Part shown: positions 34,941-46,593 of the stretch, one piece after another
Numbering within the stretch: position 1 is the stretch's first letter
Layout of the letters: every line of letters begins with the position of its first letter
Assembly (NCBI RefSeq): GCF_037975245.1
Contig: NC_092573.1
Span: forward strand, 490,001 to 554,000
Source: Apostichopus japonicus
Lineage: Eukaryota; Echinodermata; Holothuroidea; Aspidochirotida; Stichopodidae
DNA: 64,000 nucleotides
Direction of reading: 5' to 3'
Notes under the pieces: generated by a model
The model's database searches: none
Seen by the model: the letters and a program-made list of their open reading frames with translations, nothing else
What the model was told of the DNA's origin: nothing
Translations under genes and position numbers: made by a program

Positions 34941-35695
34941 AAAAATGATATTCTTTGTACTATGACTGTTTGTTTTGGTGATGACCATTATCGAATGAAC
35001 ATCAACTTGTATGGTTAAGCTGTTATTATTTGCACAATATATTTGTTTTCCCTGATCAAGATAAAGAAAACAAAACTGATACTTATTTGTACTATGTAAA
35101 CCTTCTGTTTGATAAAGACAACATTTTACAGTCAAATTTGTATCATTTGCACATAATTTGTTTCTTAATTTATCCACATTTTTTTCAAAAGCAAACCATT
35201 ACCTTTGTCACGGTATCCATTGTCTGTTCGGTCATACACAGTTTATAACAAACTTGATACCAATTGACTGCATTAATAAGACAACAGATCATAAGACAAT
35301 TATAATAATTTTCATTCTAGCTACTTTTATATACGGGTGATCAATATTTCCCATTTTTTTATTCTTTTACTAAACAGCATAATTTTGCAAGAATTAGACC
35401 GTCGTGTAAATGACATCCAAATACACTATGATCTTGAGCTTACAGGCGCGTATCCAGGGGGGGCGTTGGGGGCGCGCGCCCCCCGGGTAAGAAAAAGAGG
35501 AGAGAAAAAAAGGGAAGAAAAAGAGGGGGAAAAGAGGAGGAGAGGAAGGAATGGAAAAGAAAAAGAAGAAGGAGAGAAAAAAGAGAAAAGGAGGGAGTAA
35601 AAGAAAAACGCCAAGACACCGGGAAGAGAAAGAGGAACAGTGACATCATTACAGCGCTGATCCCTATTATATATACATGGCCGGGTAGCCAGTGA

Positions 35696-35760
35696 CGGAT
35701 CGAGGATTTCGGAAGGGGCGTGCGCCTCACCCTACCCCTTACACCGACAACTCCATTTTG
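35696..35760. mobile_element. Possible terminus of another DNA transposon
   Basis: CAGTGACGGATCGAGGATTT followed by a G-rich block and GTGCGCC resembles the end of a different GC-tipped DNA-transposon family common in invertebrate genomes. Only one end was found. Confidence 0.3.
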
Positions 35761-36225
35761 ACGTTTCCACTGATTTTTCCTCTCTCACTATATACTATAT
35801 ATGGTCAATCATAACGCGTGTGTGTGTATGGACGCCTTAAACAATTGTGCTATGAAACCAACTGTGGCTGGCCTCGAACTCGACCGAGTCGTCGGGGAAC
35901 ATGACGCATTTGAGCATATTTTTTATGATATCGCTAGTGATTTCAAAATAGAAAATGCTTAGATGCAACTTACAAGGCATGGGAAGTGTCATATCCAGCG
36001 ATCTGGGAGGCATTTTCGGCCAAAATTTTCTTGTACGCTTCGCGCCAACTCGTGGTGGCGCTACGCTCAGATAGTTTGCCTACAGGCTTCGCCCCTCCCT
36101 TGGCAAATTATTCGCTACGCGCCTGTTCGAATTTGTAAAGCAAACAGCAGATATCACATCATATCAGTGAGCACGAAAATGGAGGTTCCAGGATGAACAG
36201 CCTCAAAACTGTCGATGTGTGTAGT

Positions 36226-36577
36226 TATAGGAACCCAATTTGATTTGGGGGGCTGTAACTACTTGCCCGAAAAATATAACCAAAATTTTATGACATCGCA
36301 TGCCATCGTGTACCGTACGGTCCGTGGAAATTGCGCATTATACCGCGGGATGCTAATGTAAACAACGAAATGTCTTATGTAGATGGAGAAAAAGCATGGA
36401 GGTCCAATTATGTCAAATTCTCTTTTACATTAGTAATGGCGAATTAGTCGGCCAAACTTAGAACTTTATTTTAATTATCAAGGACATATTTTTAAACTAT
36501 TCATTTCCTTTAGCTACATCATTGCAATTTATTTTTCTTTCAGTAGGAGCCCCCCCCCCCCGCCTCCTACGCCTATG
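36226..36577. mobile_element. hAT-like MITE, copy 1 (352 bp)
   Basis: It is flanked by a perfect 8-bp direct repeat TGTGTAGT (36218-36225 and 36578-36585). The ends are TATAGG at the left (decayed) and CTCCTACGCCTATG at the right. Its left interior (AATTTGATTTGGGG, CTTGCCCGAAA, TATAACC) matches the MITE at 47411-47939. There is no coding capacity. Eight-base target duplications are typical of the hAT superfamily. Confidence 0.75.
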
Positions 36578-37592
36578 TGTGTAGTGTTCGGTTTCGGAAA
36601 TATCTGGTATTTTTTTCATTTCCTTCGACCAAGTTTTATCATAGCCGTTATAAGAGGGTTTAATATTTGTACACCAATAAATTAACTGTGTCTGAATTTT
36701 CGAAAATGTCCTTACCAACATTAATTCTTCATCATACTTCCCTCTACTCGTGTAATTTTGACCGGTCTGTTAGGGGTTCAAGGAGGTTTTCTATATTGGT
36801 TGTCCATAGATGACATTTTTCGCAACATTATGGGTATGTTTTGAAGTGAGTTTATTCACGAGAAATGTGAATTTTCAAATTCTGAACAAAATAATGGGCT
36901 GAAAACCTTGTAAAGTGGGGCTGTCGGGTATTGTGGGCCGCGACGTAGAATCACCTACAAAAGCAATGATCCACAGGACATGCGATGAGGTCGAACATGA
37001 TGTGTGACAATCTTCAAAAAGGTTATGGATGGGGAAAAAACTATTGGGAAATACTTGGTTCTCAGGCAAAAGAGTACATCTGGTTGGTCATTTTCAAGCC
37101 CGAGAAGTGCCATTTCCGGTGATCTGGGGGGTATTTAAACCAGAAATTTTCTTGTACGCTGCGCGCCAACTGATGGTGGCGCTCCGCTTAGATAGTAATT
37201 CGCGCCCCCCGGGTTACAAAATCCTGGATACGCCCCATGGCTTATGTGACGGAGATCTTTGTGACAACTCCCCCAAACAGCTAAGGAATAGCTTATTCCT
37301 TTTTAGAGATATCGCAGTGGAAAAGTCGTTTCTGGAGCTGTCACGTTGGAAGTCAGTGACATCTGTGACAACCTGTTCACACTGAAATCACTTATGCCAT
37401 CAATAGGTCGCGCAAGCATCTTCAATACAACAGATTTAACATTTTCAACTCCCGTTTCCATTGCAGAAGATAAACATTGTAAATTCAAGAAAAAAATTGC
37501 ATTCAATAAAAATTGCATTATAATAAAGAAACTTAAAGCACGTGTGGCTCTGTAATGTCATATTTCGACTTGATCAAGTCTTCGCCTTGTGG

Positions 37593-38082
37593 TGGCATAC
37601 TCCTATTAGAGTCTTTATCCATCCGCCCGATTGTTCTCCTGTTTCAGGAAAAGTGCCCAAAAGCAGCAGGAGAACATCTTTTTTGACCTGTTATCAATCT
37701 GGATCTAGTTTTTTGTGGCTTGCATGTTGAAGAGCATGAATGAAAGTACATGTGGTGCAAACATTGTGTCAAATGAGTCAATTTCAGACCCCTTTAGGCC
37801 TCCCAGGAGCAACGTACGAAAATTGTTTACTATACTAAGTGAAGAGATTTCTTTACAAGTGACGAAAACTTCAGGCTCTGATAGCAAAATAAATTGCATA
37901 TAGTCATGATATGGAAAATTGATAATGCCATGAAAGGCTGACTTTTCAGCTATCCAGTGATGGGTAGCGTTTAGCTAGTGAGAACTTTTATCTAGACTTA
38001 GAGACCACAATACTTTTGTGATTCAGTGTGTAAGTCAATCGGGCTTTTAATGGGCGTATACTACCTTGTGAGCAAATTAAAG
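37593..38082. repeat. Diverged tandem duplication, unit 1
   Basis: It starts GGCATACTCCTATTAG. Landmarks AAAGCAGCAGG, CAGACCCCTTTAGGCCTCCC, GTACGAAAATTGTTTACTA and GGGTAGC recur in order in the next unit. The copies are clearly related but carry many substitutions and small indels, so the event is older than the 32-34 kb duplication. No gene was recognised. Confidence 0.85.
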
Positions 38083-38525
38083 GTGACATACTCCTATTAG
38101 GAAAAGTGTCAAAAAGCAGCAGGGGAACATCTTTTTTGATATGTTAATCAATCAGGATCTGCTTTTTGTTGCTAGCGTGTCAAAGAGCATGTCTGGAAGT
38201 ACATGTGTTACAAAACTTGGGTCAATTGAGGCAATTTTTGACCCCTTCAGACCTCCCAGGAGCAGCGTACGAAAATTGTTTACTACTAAGTAAAGAGGTT
38301 TGTTTACAAGTGACGAAAACATCAGGCTCCTATAGCAAACAATGTGCATGGTCATGATACGGAAAATTGACGGTGCCATGAACTTGTCAGCTATCCGGTG
38401 ACGGGTAGCAGTTAGCTAGTGAAAATTTCTATCTGATCTTAGAGACCACATTACTTTTGCGATTTAGTGTGTAAGTCTACGGGGCTTTTAATTGGCGTAT
38501 ACTACCCGAAGCCGCATTAAATTTG
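38083..38525. repeat. Diverged tandem duplication, unit 2
   Basis: It repeats unit 1 with about 50 bp less, ending at GGCGTATACTACC and the same TTAAA..GTGACAT junction. Short frames on both strands are shared but broken between copies, arguing against coding function. Confidence 0.85.
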
Positions 38526-39484
38526 TGACATCTCCCAGATGTAATAAGATCTCTCTTTATCTGTCAGGGAAAGTTGTCCATAACAGTTGATTTAGGGGTT
38601 TGTGTTTCCTTTAATGAATTGTAAGCCGTAAGTTATAAACAAATACAGATTATTATGTTTTTTTTTTTAAACACCAAACAGACGTTGTTTAATTGGTCGG
38701 GTTTCAATTATACCTTAATTTTTTTCTTTGTCATTTCAAAGTCTTTAGTAAGCAAGCTAGATCTAAAGTATAAACGGAGACGGATACAGTGCATGCAAAG
38801 ACCTCATTAATTCTTGAAATTTTGTCTACATTCTGTTCTTAGTTGACATTGTTAGTTGACATTCTTGTTTGACATATTTTGTTTTTATATATCATTTGTT
38901 TGATATTTAGTACCAAGCCTTCACAGAGTAAAAATAGAGACAGTTTTAATGGCTAGACTGCAGGAGACAATCAGACAATAGCGTATTTTGTTGACTTTAT
39001 TGATTATCGGATAAATTCGAAGTTGGAAAAAAAACTAACATATTTTCTTTGTATGTTTTTGTGTTGACAAAAGGTTCATTAAATATCGATTCCCCCTAGT
39101 TGTTTATCAGATTGCTGTTTTCTGGGAGAAATCAAAGGACCAAAAGAAAACCACAGCATAGCATGTTATTGTGTACGTCATCTAAATTGATTGGAACTTG
39201 AGCATGAATGTGAAAGAAAACCCATTAAATGCTGGCGAACATCTATATATAATGACGGGGGGGGGGGGGTACAATAATATAGTAACTAACAAGACGTAAC
39301 TTCTAACTCCCAGCTTTATTGGTTTGTCTCGTTCCTGAGATGCACAAATATTTACTATATTTCCCATGTATTTGGTAAAATGAAAGAAAGATAAAAACAT
39401 TGCACCTTTTTGTAACGTCACTATGAACTTTATTTCACCTTTGTTAAAGTGAACTGACAGCTTTGAAACTGCAATTTCTTTTTA

Positions 39485-39486
<2 letters not shown>

Positions 39487-39548
<62 letters not shown>
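39487..39548. repeat. (TA)n microsatellite
   Basis: About 60 bp perfect TA run. A poly-G run lies just upstream at about 39257. Confidence 0.92.
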
Positions 39549-39551
<3 letters not shown>

Positions 39552-40219
39552 GTTTTACTACTCAACTATGCTGATAGTAATGTTGGCTTGGGTTGTACAA
39601 ATGTGTTATAAATGAAATGTCCTAGGACCCATAGGCCTAGGTGATAACATTTTACAACTCGCGAGGTAGAATATGGATGTAGTTTCAATCCAACCATGTT
39701 CATTTAAGCGATTTTTTCATCGTATTTTACGAGATGATCCCTTAAAGATGAAGTCCTAATTTCCTGGTAAAATCTAAAGAAATAACGAATCTGGAACCAA
39801 ATTTCTACCATGTTTTGCGTTAGATTGATATTGTTTCCGAATAAGTTCGACAAAACCATCCGTTTGTGCTCAAATGAGGTGAGTGGGGTGGGCTATTGAT
39901 TTTTAAAGGGTGTGAAGACTCGCGCAAAAAGTAACGTCTAATGCCGGTAATCTGACCTAGTTTCGAATGAGGTGTAACAGAAGTGTTAGACACCACCATC
40001 GATCCCAGAAAATACACACACAGCTTGCTACCGTCGGTAATTAGACACTAGTGTACAGTCAGTACATACAGCTGCGGTCAATACCCACAGCAGTGTATAA
40101 ACGATACACATCTGAGGTCCAGCTAGAGATAACAAGGTATCACGTTTCATTACTGTCTGCATTTCGTAGCGACACGAACAAAACGTCACTTGCAAGCAAC
40201 AGAAAGTTAACTTTTTCAG

Positions 40220-40465
40220 ATGCCCGCACGCGGTTTGGGGGGAGTCTTCAATGCCTTTAAGCTTCCGATGGCCATCTCTGCCTCTATCACCGCGGATGCT
40301 CAAAAAAGCTGGCGCTCTTCACCTATCGAACGCAGAGCCGTATATACGGCTCTGATCGAACGTTCCCAACATCTTTTCCAGTCGTACAGTAGCTTGGTCA
40401 GACAACAATTCCATACTATAGAAAGTGCACGGCGACTGGCGGAACTACGATTGGCCCAGACATGA
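40220..40465 (+). CDS. Candidate exon of unknown gene (81 codons)
   Basis: I do not recognise this. An open frame runs from an ATG placed exactly after a strong acceptor-like TTAACTTTTTCAG to TGA 40463-40465. It is GC-richer than its AT-rich neighbourhood, has balanced amino-acid use without simple repeats, and has an Arg/Leu/Glu-rich helical-looking C-terminus (SARRLAELRLAQT). It could be a terminal exon of a plus-strand gene whose other exons I cannot see, a captured gene fragment in a mobile element, or chance. The opposite strand also has an open frame here (40028-40303), but with less protein-like content. Confidence 0.3.
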   Translation: MPARGLGGVFNAFKLPMAISASITADAQKSWRSSPIERRAVYTALIERSQHLFQSYSSLVRQQFHTIESARRLAELRLAQT

Positions 40466-42410
40466 TCAAAAACAAATTAAACTTGATTGCTCAAACGAAA
40501 TACATCATGTTTTTAATGCATAAATTTTGTTAGTTTTATTCTAATTTACCCCAAAATTTCGAGAAAATATGTAAGATTTATTTAATAGCTCGAAATGTAG
40601 ACTTAACTGATTCACAATTCGTCCCGTCTAGGCCACCATGGGGAAGAACACATATATACGTGTGTAAGCTTGGGAGATGATCTGAGGGTATACCGAGGTA
40701 AACATTGATTTAGTAAGGTTAAGAAAATTAAGGATCTCAAAATTAATGTTTATCACTTTTTAATTTCTTTGGAATGATATAACTGAGAAGTATAAATCAT
40801 GCAATTTACTGAAGATATTTTCTCACACAAAACGGTACAATCAAGGTGGTTCATTTTTCTATGAAATTCCTCCATCCAATCACAAACTAGGTCCATTTAC
40901 TTGATGCAGGTTGAAGAACACCAGTCAAAGGTCAATATCAATAACAAAAACAGTCAGCACTTTAAAATTTACATTAGACATTGCCCAGTTATACCATGAG
41001 AATGCTAATATGATGTGGTCAAGTGGTTTCAGTGATGGGGACTGTGGCCTTGAAGGGAACACCACATTTGCAAGGGAGAGGAAATCGGTGCCTTCCTCAC
41101 CTAAGCAACACAATATTATCTTTAACGATACCAAATTACCAAAATTAATGAAAGAAAAAAGTTGTAAGAATAGCTGTTCTCTTTCCAATAAGGTATATCT
41201 GAGACAAGCACCTTTATTTCTTCCCCCTTTCCCTTCCATTCCTCCCCCCCCCCCCTCACAAAGACATCAAACAAGCCTGTAGACAGGTTTTCAGAAAGGA
41301 AAGTGAGGATAATTTTACATTGATCAACAAGTAAGTCAGGTTTTAAACATTTATTATTTTTCCGATAAGTCGTAGATTTATCTGTAAATTATATAAATTT
41401 AGCCCAATATATGGGAAGAGACCGAGGAAACTTTATTAGCTAGGAAACGTCTGGTAAATTACTGACCTTAAACCCTAGTACTTTGCGACCCAAAATGTAC
41501 CCCCCCCCCCTAACTGCAGGTCAGTCTACACCATTACTAGACACCAATTGCCCAAAATATGCTAGACATTCCAAAGAAATGATCCACTGATTGCTGACTG
41601 GAAAATGGATTTTGTTGAATAATCGAACTGGGAAATCTGAATAGTGGAAATTTAAGCAATTAAATGTCAGTGAATTTCTTTGAAAAATTAAAGCCTTGCT
41701 TAAATGCACTTTGACAATCAGTGAGAATCTCTACTAACCATAGATAAGCATTGATAAGATGTTGCATCATACTGGTGGGTACCCAGGTAGATCAACTGTG
41801 TGACATAAACATAATTTGCATACAGAAAATAATACTAAGTTCAGCATGAATAATTCTCATAGCCTTGTAAATCTTTCACGATAAGATCCATGTAGAAAGA
41901 CAAAGGACACTCGTGACATTGCATACTACACACTAACAGCAGAATATGATTATAGAAAGCCCAAGAAAATTATAAACAACAAGAGAGACCAGTGAGAAGC
42001 AAAGATTGTCTAAGAGGACAGTTGTTAAATTCAAACAAAAAAGGTTGATCTACTGTTTAATAGTTCCAATAACAGATGAAACTTAGCAACCTTTGAATTT
42101 TTTTTCCAACATATGAAATAAATGTTAACAAAAATCTCACGATCCAGCTTGACGACCAATGTAGGAGTTCATATACAAAACGATTTGGAATGAAGAATTA
42201 TATATATATATGACCCCCAAAAAATGCTATTATGTAACAATATGTTGATGAATCTCAAAACCCAATAGCCAAAAACTCAAACCTAAACAAACACAATGGC
42301 CATCATTGTTAGAACCCACTTTTAATGAACGTAGCTATCATATTTAGACTGGACATCACGTTCAAAGCAAGGGGATAAAATAATGCAGGTGTTGTTGTCA
42401 ACCATTATTT

Positions 42411-42416
42411 TTTATT
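42411..42416 (-). terminator. Candidate TBCA poly(A) signal
   Basis: Minus-strand AATAAA about 480 nt beyond the TBCA stop. No better hexamer was seen closer, but the motif is weak evidence in AT-rich sequence. Confidence 0.3.
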
Positions 42417-42891
42417 ATGCTCAAAATCAGACCATAAATAATGGCATGAAACGTTATTGGAATTTAGGTCATGTCTTGGTGTGATATGTAACTGAATTAG
42501 GTTCCTAAATTTCAAGCTTTCAATTCAGATCAGGCACTTGGATTCCATATTAGTGTTGGTAACTCCGTGACTTGATCTTACATACTCTTACGAATCTATA
42601 TTGTTTCATCGTCCAAATTCATTCATTCTGCACCGGCAACTGTTCCATACAGTACTACTCCTGACCGGTCCTCCTCGTCAGTTCATCATATACAAAAGTT
42701 TAAGGCTTTATAAAGTATACAAACATCTCCAGCAATTTAATTTTTCAATTTTCTTCTTCAATTTCTGTCAATGGAGTCTTTCTAAACTGTTGAAGGACAT
42801 GTTATTCCTTCAGAAATACACTAAGGTTGCATGTTACCCGCAAAATACACAAAGCACGACAAACAATGAAATAAAGAGAGATGAGAGCCCT

Positions 42892-45800
42892 CTATGTGGC
42901 TGGTACGTTAGCCTCGAGTAGCTCCAATGCCTCCTTAACCTCCTTGGATGCTAGAACCTCTGCATCAGTCTGGGCATCCTGTAAAACAGAAGATGGATTA
43001 AGGATCAAATTTGAAGACATTTAAATCAAGAGGAAAAAATCATTTGGATGATAATACTGTAGTCGTTTGAGAGAAGCTTTATTTTATTGGAAATGAGGTA
43101 TCTCTAGTCGTAAACGATAGCAAAGTAAATATAGAGAGAAGAAAAGAAGAAAAAAGTTTATATAGCAAACTGCTTATCTACTGCAAGAAGGCCTGTGATG
43201 TAAATATGTAAAGTAAGTGGGCCTGACTTTCTGAACCTAGCAGGATCTTCTGAGGCTAAATGTGAGCCTCTGACGAAGTTAGTGTCTGAAGACTATCCTG
43301 CCAAGATTTAAACATCCGGCCCTTTAACTTTTACAATGACAGCTAATGAATGAAAACATGAATCCTGAAGTACAGTAACTTCCAAATGTCTGAATTTACA
43401 TTCAAACACAAATATCAACCCTATCAGTAGCTTTCATATTGTACGGTAGGTGGCTAGGCTTACATAAATTTCCATAGCAGTTGTATCTTGGCAACTGTTA
43501 ATTTGCACACAAAGCTCTAACGTGTAACTTGTTATTTATTCTTGCCATTAAGTGATAAGGTAAATTACCACCCTTTCTTAGCACTGTTTCTTTGAGGTTG
43601 CTGTGGGGTGGGGGAAGGGTGGGGAGGGGAAGTGAAATGCCTTAGTACAGTATTTCCACAGATACCTACCAGCTTCTTGAGTGACAGAGTAGAGTATCTA
43701 ATGGAAAGTGTCATATGTCATTTGTGGCTTCACATTTCCAGTCGTGAAATGATAACACGATACTTCAAATTGCATGGAGAAACATAAACCACATTTTTAT
43801 TTTTTAAATTTATCTAAGACACAACAAAGTAAATCTGTTGATGTCTGAAATTGCTAAACTAGTCTGCCCCATCGTCTCACCTATTGATTTACCTAACATA
43901 TTTTCTTACCAGTAGATTCTTTAGCTCATGATATGCTGCTTTTATTCTCTTGTCACAGTCAGGTATCATCATCATTGATTCACCTAAAACTTCATGCTTG
44001 GATGGGGAAGAGACAGAAAACACAATCATCCATTTTTTAATTCTCAAAATGAAACAAAGTACAGTAAATGACAAAGTTCAAACTACTGATTTTCATATTC
44101 AACATTATTTCTCCTAATATTTGGATCTACAGCAGCCTATGTGGTGGAGAGTGGAGACCTTCCAAAAGAGTTACAAATGCTCCAACTTTCTGCATGGATA
44201 ACGTTACTCAATGTTACTGTACCCATGAGCAATTCCATGATAAACAGATCTTGTAATGGAAGTACACCATGTTCAGTTTTTATAAAATGAATATAAGCAG
44301 GTGTTTGAGTTTGCTCTCCATCACAAAATTGCTGCATGACTTAAAATAAGACAACTGGCCAGTCATTGAATTTAGACAAACTAAGAGTTTAACATGTCCA
44401 AATTTTCCATTTGATTTGTTTCTGACCTGAGGATAATACTCAATATGAAAAAGAGTTTGACCGAAACAAGAAAACAAAAACCATTATGATTGCCTTGGCT
44501 GATTCCAGTAGCAGGAGAGCACAACTGTTTTTCAGCTTTCAAATGGGCACCAAAGAAAATGCCAAACCTTTGATAAATGTACCAAGGCATTTTTTTTCTT
44601 CAAAATGACAGAAAATAGAACTGATACATGAGTTTTTATACATAAACACTTGAGTTGTGGACAATCTTTAAGCACGAGTTAGTGTGATAGTTAACTTTAG
44701 TGATTGAGATGACAATGAGGGCACTATGGCAACCTAAATTGAGGGACAGAGCAGATGTTGCCATGGGGAATGGATGAGCTTGAGGAATGAGGGCTTTATG
44801 CCAAGCAGTAGGGGTGTATACCTGTTTCTTAATATCATACTCATCCTTTCCTTCTTGCTTCATCCTCTCTATTCTTGCCTCTTGATCTACTGCTTCCTTT
44901 TGGTACATTAACTTTTCTTTGCTGCATCTGTGTATGAAGAAGATACATTCACTACCTTATCAAGTATTGGCAAACATCAAAATATCACAAACTTCAATTG
45001 TAGTATTGACTACAGATGCAGTTTGCAATTGCACATGAGACCCTTGTTTCATTATTTAAATAAAGTACAATCAAATTAGTAATTTCATAGAAGCACTGGC
45101 ATGTTGTTACTGAATACACTGGCTTATCCTAACTGTCAGATCAGAGAGCATTCGTTAGAATAGCCTTTACGTTAGGGCCATGTTTAATTCTGTAAATGTC
45201 ATGATCTTGACTAGGCTACTGATGGCTACTACATTCTTCAATAGGCTATACATGCACTTCAAATTACAATGGCAACTGAGTTTTTGAGCGCTGATGAAAG
45301 TGTAATAATAGTGTTAACCCTACCTGCATATAAACAGAAGCTAGCCTCTGCATTCTGAGCCAAAGTGTGAACATTTCCTTATTATATATATATATATATA
45401 TATATATGTTATGCGCTATCGACCGATTTGCGCAATCGATCGATAGCGCTGCGCTATCTATGGATCCGTCGTTAGCGCAAGCATCGGTAGATCGCGCTGC
45501 GCTATCAACCGATAGTTCGTGGGTCGTGTAGGATGAGATTTAAAGGGGAACTGCAGGCATCGTCTACGTGAATACCCTTGACATAGACTGAGTTCGTCTA
45601 CGTGAATACCCTTTACGACATCGAACACGTTTTCAGCATTGACAACTCGCAGAAACTTTGCGCTTCCCTCAAGGCCAGGAAGGTCGACAATCTGAAAATT
45701 CCGTGTTTTGACCCAATGTCGGAAGTGCGAGTCCACCTTGATGCTTGGATGAAGAAGATGAGATTTTATGGCATCGTACTTCTCCGCGCTGATGACTGGG

Positions 45801-46593
45801 CTCTTTGTTGAAGCAGCTTGGTGGTCGACGGTCTCTTGCATGTGTTCTCGAAAAGCTGGCTCTTTTTCCATTTTTACGAATATCGTCACTATATATCAGT
45901 ACTATATGAGGTCGATAGTCACTGTTGGCCCAATCACATCAGTAATTTAGCAGATTTCTTAGAACCAAGGCCTGAAGTGATATGATACAACCTGATATAT
46001 ATGTCTGATTCAGCAATGAATTTAGATTATCTCCGTGAAACAACCAACTTATTGGAACTCATTGTATCACTATCAATTGATAAAATTTTATTGAATTTAT
46101 CATAAATATTTACATAGAAAATAATAATTAAACGGGCAATTTTTAGAAAAATCGGTGATGTGTCTATTAAACAGCACTTGGCGTCATCCTGAAGTTTAAG
46201 AAAAAAACATTGTCAATATCAAATATAGACATACAATCCGTCGATCTGCCTGCGCCATCGATCGATAGCTGCGCGATCTACCGATGCTTGCGCTAACGAC
46301 GGATCCATAGATAGCGCAGCGCTATCGATCGATGGCGCTAATCGGTCGATAGCGCATAACATATATATATATATTAATCAACGTAGGCGGCACAAAACTG
46401 CATCCTAACGTTAGGGTCAACTCAATGAACAACGTGGAACATTATTGACAGTAACTAAGTAGAAGTAGCACTAACAACACTAACGTTGCAGCTGATAAAT
46501 AATAAAGTTGAACATTTCCAGCTCTGTGCATTACCTTTTGAGAACGCCACTCTTTATGGTTATGGGCCTTAACTTTGGGTCTTTACTTGCCAT
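42892..46593 (-). CDS. TBCA: Tubulin-specific chaperone A (tubulin-folding cofactor A)
   Basis: Four coding exons on the minus strand: 46593-46535, 44927-44822, 43996-43910 and 42978-42892. All have GT/AG junctions and give 112 aa (human TBCA is 108). The protein starts MASKDPKLRPITIKSGVLKR. Family blocks follow: KEKLMYQKEA, EYDIKKQ, ESMMMIPDCDKRIKAAYHEL and a Glu/Lys-rich last helix. Cofactor A is a small cytosolic three-helix bundle that captures beta-tubulin released by the CCT chaperonin in the alpha/beta-tubulin folding pathway. For exon 2, the acceptor ACACAG at 44928-44933 was chosen over the one three bases inside the exon because it keeps KRxxKEKxMY aligned with the family. Intron 1 carries a transposon (45407-46361). 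The neighbour otp lies downstream on the same strand, and INTS14 starts divergently upstream. Confidence 0.95.
45407..46361. mobile_element. Non-autonomous long-TIR DNA transposon (Ginger-like) in TBCA intron 1
   Basis: The ends read TGTTATGCGCTATCGACC and its inverse. The terminal inverted repeats run about 94 bp with only two or three mismatches before diverging, and are built from CGATCGATAGCGC-type sub-repeats. The element is 955 bp and sits in a TA run, so a 4-bp TATA target duplication is possible but cannot be proved. The inside carries a minus-strand frame resembling the N-terminal, zinc-finger-proximal part of gypsy-integrase-type transposases. Ends starting TGT, 4-bp duplications and an integrase-like protein fit the Ginger superfamily as I recall it. 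The catalytic core is absent. Confidence 0.7.
45458..45889 (-). pseudogene. Integrase/Ginger-type transposase remnant
   Basis: A 143-codon frame inside the TIR element. Residues about 35-100 (EKYDAIKSHLLHP, HFRHWVKTRNFQIVD, VVKGIHVDELS) look like the region before and at the first His of an HH-CC zinc finger in gypsy integrases and their domesticated relatives (KRBA2-like). Beyond that the frame loses similarity and runs into the TIR. A local duplication of GTCTACGTGAATACCC (about 45562-45612) lies at the break. No DDE core remains, so it is not a working transposase. Confidence 0.5.

Larger units (their letters stand above)
35443..37239. mobile_element. Nested DNA-transposon island with GCGTATCCAGG inverted ends
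   Basis: The left edge reads GGCGCGTATCCAGG and the right edge CCTGGATACGCCCC, an inverted pair, each next to GC-rich CGCGCCCCCCGGGT. A segment near the right end (37112-37197, with CTTGTACGCTGCGCGCCAAC) has a close same-strand relative at 35995-36085, so at least two related pieces are present. No transposase frame was seen and no clean target duplication flanks the whole, so it may be one composite element or two abutting copies. Confidence 0.5.

Noticed and set aside
34461-35177. Long frames of RRGEE and LLSSP repeats on both strands
   Set aside because: Translation of the (GAGGA)n array; open in several frames at once, as simple repeats are.
35337-35600. Gly/Arg and Lys/Glu-rich frame at the left edge of the transposon island
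   Set aside because: It spans the transposon terminus and a purine tract. Compositional artefact.
43200-43330. Possible small mobile element (CTAGCAGGATCTTCTGAGGC and a partial inverse) in TBCA intron 3
   Set aside because: Inverse match is short and imperfect, and no second copy was found in the window.
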